Part shown: positions 5,215 through 7,921 of the stretch, one piece after another
How the letters are laid out: every line of letters begins with the position of its first letter
How positions within the stretch are numbered: the stretch's first letter is position 1
DNA from: Planctomycetota bacterium
GTDB taxonomy: Bacteria; Planctomycetota; UBA1135; UBA2386
Length of the DNA: 7,921 nucleotides
NCBI GenBank assembly: GCA_016793305.1
Contig: JAEUHU010000486.1
Span: 1-7,921 of the forward strand
Reading direction: 5' to 3'
Translations under genes and position numbers: made by a program
Notes under the pieces: generated by a model
Databases searched by the model: none
The model's input: the letters and a program-made list of their open reading frames with translations, nothing else
What the model was told of the DNA's origin: nothing

Positions 5215-6349
5215 GCTGCTGGCGTTCCTGCCGTACGCCCTGCGCACGGCGTCGCGGGCGCGCACGCGCTCGGTGCTGACGCTGCTCGGCGCCGCGTTGG
5301 CGATGGCCCTGTTCGCGTTCGTGCGCACCGTCGACGACGGGGTGCAGTCGCTGGCGGATCGTGCCGACCGTCCGGTGCTCGTGGTGTTCCAGGACAGCCG
5401 GTTCTGTCCCCTGACCTCGGAGCTGCCGCTGCGCTACGAACGCACGATCCAGGACGTGCCCGGTGTCGCCGCCGTGCTGCCGACGCTGGTGTTCATCAAC
5501 TCCTGCCGCTCGAACCTCGATCTGGTGACGCTGCACGGTGTCGACGCGAACGACCTCGAGCGGCTGTACCCGCTGCAGTTCCTCGGCGGCAGCGTCGTGG
5601 ACTGGCGCGCCCACGCCGACGGCGCGCTGGTCGGGGAACGGTTGGCGGCCCGGCGCGGCATCTCGGTCGGCCAACGCGTGCGGCTCGGCGAGATCGACGT
5701 GCAGGTGTCCGGCATCGTGCGCAGCGAGACCGCCGGCGTCGCCAACCTCGCGTTCGTCCACCTCGACCTGCTCGGGCTCGCCCGGAAGCGGCTCGGCACG
5801 GCGACGCAGTTCCTGGTCGGGGTTCAGGAAGGCGCCGATCCGGAGCGGGTCGCGCAGGCGATCGACGCGGCGTTCCGCACCGACGAGGCGCGCACCGACA
5901 CGAAGAGCATGCAGGCGTTCGTCACCGCGGCCATCGGCGAGATCGCGCAGGTGGTCGCGTTCGCGCGCTGGCTCGGTTACCTCGCGGTCCTCGTCGTGGC
6001 CCTGGTGTTGGCGAACACCGTGTTCATCAGTGCCGAGTCGCGCGCTGCGGAGATGGGCGTTCTCGAGACGATCGGGCTGACGAAGACGCGGCTGATGGCG
6101 TTGATCGCCTGCGAAGGCGTCGGCCTCGGGCTGGTCGGCGGCGCGCTCGGCACCGGCGCGGTGCTCGCCGTGCTGTGGCTCTGGCCGGTGACGCTCGGTG
6201 TCGAGGGGTACGGCATCGACCTCGTGCCGGGCAGCGCCACCGTCGTGCAGTCGGCGCTCGCGGCGTTGCTCACCGGCGCCCTGGCTTCGCTGCCGCCGGC
6301 GATCGCGGTCGCGCGGCGGCCGCTGCACCTCGGGGTGAAGGCCGAATGA
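5207..6349 (+). CDS. ABC permease 1, MacB/FtsX family
   Basis: This 380-residue permease has the MacB/FtsX layout: one N-terminal membrane helix (about 22-42), a large periplasmic domain (about 43-250), then three helices (about 254-275, 297-326 and 347-370). The cytoplasmic link AEMGVLETIGLTKTRLM after the second helix is the conserved coupling region facing the ATPase. The periplasmic domain has two notable cysteines, in FQDSRFCPLT (Cys67) and INSCRSNLDLV (Cys100). I recall this paired-Cys pattern from planctomycete-type permeases; a disulfide is possible. The start at 5207 has GAGG 6 bases upstream and overlaps the ATPase gene by 8 bases. It differs clearly from the next permease and probably pairs with it as a heterodimer. 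Confidence 0.9.
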   Translation: MRELLAFLPYALRTASRARTRSVLTLLGAALAMALFAFVRTVDDGVQSLADRADRPVLVVFQDSRFCPLTSELPLRYERTIQDVPGVAAVLPTLVFINSCRSNLDLVTLHGVDANDLERLYPLQFLGGSVVDWRAHADGALVGERLAARRGISVGQRVRLGEIDVQVSGIVRSETAGVANLAFVHLDLLGLARKRLGTATQFLVGVQEGADPERVAQAIDAAFRTDEARTDTKSMQAFVTAAIGEIAQVVAFARWLGYLAVLVVALVLANTVFISAESRAAEMGVLETIGLTKTRLMALIACEGVGLGLVGGALGTGAVLAVLWLWPVTLGVEGYGIDLVPGSATVVQSALAALLTGALASLPPAIAVARRPLHLGVKAE

Positions 6350-7491
6350 CGCTGCTGCCCTTCTCCTACGTGCTGCGCAACCTGCTGCGGCGTGGGGTGC
6401 GCAGCGCCGTGACGATCGCCGGCATCGCCGCGACGACGATGCTGGTGATCGCGATGCAGTCGTTCGCCGCCGGCATGACCACCGCGGGCGCGGGCAGCGC
6501 CCGCAGCGACATCGCGCTGCTGCTCGGCGTCTCCTCGGAAGTGGACCTCGTGCGGTCGGTGGTGCCACGCGGCAGCGCCGAAGCGGCGGCGGCGGCGGTC
6601 CCCGGCGTGGTCACCGTCGACGGCACGCGGGCGGCCTCGGTCGAACTGCACATCGCCACGCGCCGCGGCGACCAGATCGGGCTGCTGCGCGGCGTGACGC
6701 CGGCGGCCTACCTCGTGCACGCGCCCGTCACGGTCGTCGAAGGGCGCGAGCCGCGCGAACCGTTCGAACTGATGGTCGGCGACCTCGCTGCCACACGCAT
6801 GGGTGTTCCCCCCGAGGCGATGCAGGTCGGGCGGACGATCGAACTGGAGCGGCGCGAGTTCCGGATCGTCGGCCGCTTCGCCGCGCCGGGCACCCTCTAC
6901 GAGGCGGAGATGTGGGGACGACTCGGCGACGTCATGCTCGCGACCCGACGCGAGGACGTCTCGTGCGTCGTGCTGCGACTCGCCGATCCGTCGGCGCTCG
7001 CCGAGGTGCGGTTGTTCGCCGGGCGTCGGCTCGACCTGGAGATCGCCGCGGTGAGCGAAGCGGAGATGATGCAGGCGCTGGCCAGCAGCCTCGTGCCGAT
7101 CGCTGCCCTGGCGCGCTGGATGGCGCTGCTCGCGGTGGTCGCCGGTGCGTTCGCCTGCGCCAACACGATGTTCGCCGCCGTGCTCGCGCGCACGAGGGAG
7201 CTGGCGACGCTGCGTTCGATCGGTTACTCGCCGTCGTCGCTGGCGGTCTCGCTCGTCCTCGAAGCGATGTTCGTCGCGTTCGCCGGGGGTGCTTGCGGCA
7301 TCCTGGTGGCGTTGCTGGTCGGCGACGTGTCGCTGCGCTACCCGATGGGGGCGCTGCGCCTCGAGCCCGACCTGCCGAGCCGTGCGATCGGCCTGCTGGC
7401 CGCGCTTGCATCGGGCCTGCTCGGTGGCATCGTGCCTGCCGTTCGCGCCGTCCGCATTCCCCTCGTCGAAGCCATCGGAGGTCGCTCGTGA
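6346..7491 (+). CDS. ABC permease 2, MacB/FtsX family
   Basis: This 381-residue second permease has the same topology: helix 1 about 20-42, a periplasmic domain about 43-250, and C-terminal helices about 257-280, 299-325 and 347-366. The family coupling motif ELATLRSIGYSPSSL lies between helices 2 and 3. The periplasmic domain resembles MacB_PCD (for example GVVTVDGTRAASVELH, then REFRIVGRFAAPGTLYE) but lacks the paired cysteines of permease 1. GAAGG lies 4 bases before the ATG, which overlaps the previous stop as ATGA. With one ATPase gene and two distinct permeases, the complex is most simply a permease heterodimer with an ATPase homodimer. Substrate not readable from the sequence. Confidence 0.9.
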   Translation: MTLLPFSYVLRNLLRRGVRSAVTIAGIAATTMLVIAMQSFAAGMTTAGAGSARSDIALLLGVSSEVDLVRSVVPRGSAEAAAAAVPGVVTVDGTRAASVELHIATRRGDQIGLLRGVTPAAYLVHAPVTVVEGREPREPFELMVGDLAATRMGVPPEAMQVGRTIELERREFRIVGRFAAPGTLYEAEMWGRLGDVMLATRREDVSCVVLRLADPSALAEVRLFAGRRLDLEIAAVSEAEMMQALASSLVPIAALARWMALLAVVAGAFACANTMFAAVLARTRELATLRSIGYSPSSLAVSLVLEAMFVAFAGGACGILVALLVGDVSLRYPMGALRLEPDLPSRAIGLLAALASGLLGGIVPAVRAVRIPLVEAIGGRS

Positions 7492-7921
7492 AACTCTCGT
7501 CCGTCCTGTTCGGCTCGTTGCTGGTCGTGGCCGCTGGTTGCGGCGGAGATGCACCCAAGGCGCCGCCCGCGGCGGTGCCTCCTGCCCCAGCACTCGCCAA
7601 GCTGGCGTTGGCGGCCAAGCCGGCCGGTGCCGTAGCCGTCGTCGAAGCGAAGCAGGCGGGAGCCGCCGACGCCAAGGTGGTCTCCGGCCGCGTGGCCAAC
7701 CTCGTGCCCGGCTTCGCGGTGTTCACGCTGATGGACACGTCGCTGCCGTACTGCGGCGAGAAGAACAAGGAGGACGGCTGCAAGACGCCCTGGGACTACT
7801 GCTGCGAGAGCGCCGACACGCGCACCGCGAACAGTCTGTTGGTCGAGGTGCGCGATGCCAGCGGCAAGCCGGTCGCAGGTTCGCTCGGGGACCTGCGCCT
7901 GCTCGACGCGGTCACCGTCGC
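7488..7921 (+). CDS. Cysteine-rich putative lipoprotein of unknown function, 3' end outside window
   Basis: The start is GTG at 7488, supported by GGAGG 6 bases upstream and a GTGA overlap with permease 2. MKLSSVLFGSLLVVAAGC is a lipoprotein signal (lipobox AAGC, Cys18). A low-complexity Ala/Pro/Lys linker follows (about 22-62), then a folded domain starting VVSGRVANLVPGFAVFTLMD that looks beta-rich, possibly OB-fold-like. The distinctive segment is PYCGEKNKEDGCKTPWDYCC, with Cys89, Cys98, Cys105 and Cys106 within 18 residues, which suggests a metal site or disulfides. I recall similar small lipoproteins from planctomycete genomes but know no assigned function. 144 codons are visible. Its position as the sixth coupled gene suggests an accessory or substrate-binding role for the exporter, as inference only. 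Confidence 0.8.
   Translation, partial: MKLSSVLFGSLLVVAAGCGGDAPKAPPAAVPPAPALAKLALAAKPAGAVAVVEAKQAGAADAKVVSGRVANLVPGFAVFTLMDTSLPYCGEKNKEDGCKTPWDYCCESADTRTANSLLVEVRDASGKPVAGSLGDLRLLDAVTV

Overview
The window is strongly GC-rich (roughly 70% by eye) with G/C-biased third codon positions and tightly packed genes. It looks like a free-living Gram-negative-type bacterium that uses selenocysteine. Two protein types in the right-hand operon, a permease pair with conserved cysteines and a lipoprotein with a CKTPWDYCC motif, remind me of Planctomycetota. That lineage guess is from memory and tentative.

Left end, minus strand (1-565): two tandem, translationally coupled genes encode small lipoproteins with a heavy-metal-associated (HMA/MerP-like) domain. 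Both are interrupted by an in-frame TGA exactly where the first cysteine of the metal-binding CxxC motif belongs, giving U-G-G-C. A stem-loop suited to be a bacterial SECIS element follows each TGA, and both loops are CGUGC. I read them as paired selenoproteins of the cell envelope. They are the most interesting content here, and a standard gene caller would miss both. A leader region with a perfect inverted repeat (590-606) and competing hairpins (635-670) separates them from the next gene.

747-1293, plus strand: a secreted DUF1259 (LppY/LpqO-like) gene, divergent from the selenoprotein pair. It is readable only if three single-base changes in short C/G runs are corrected, so it is either a recent pseudogene or carries sequence errors.

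1294-1856: no convincing gene. It holds two strong inverted repeats (1383-1399 and 1499-1516) and the 3' half of a tRNA-Gly(GCC), anticodon loop to CCA (1647-1691), without its 5' half. This is the usual scar left by integration into a tRNA gene, so the region is probably the edge of an integrated element.

1857-7921, plus strand: a six-gene operon whose neighbours overlap by 4-8 bases at every junction. The order is a TolC-type outer-membrane lipoprotein, a HlyD/MacA-type adaptor, a MacB/LolD-type ABC ATPase, two different MacB/FtsX-type permeases and a cysteine-rich lipoprotein cut by the window end. Together they should form a MacAB-TolC-like tripartite exporter with a heterodimeric permease. 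The substrate cannot be read from the sequence. A link to the metal-binding selenoproteins is possible, but the tRNA scar lies between the two groups, so co-function should not be assumed.
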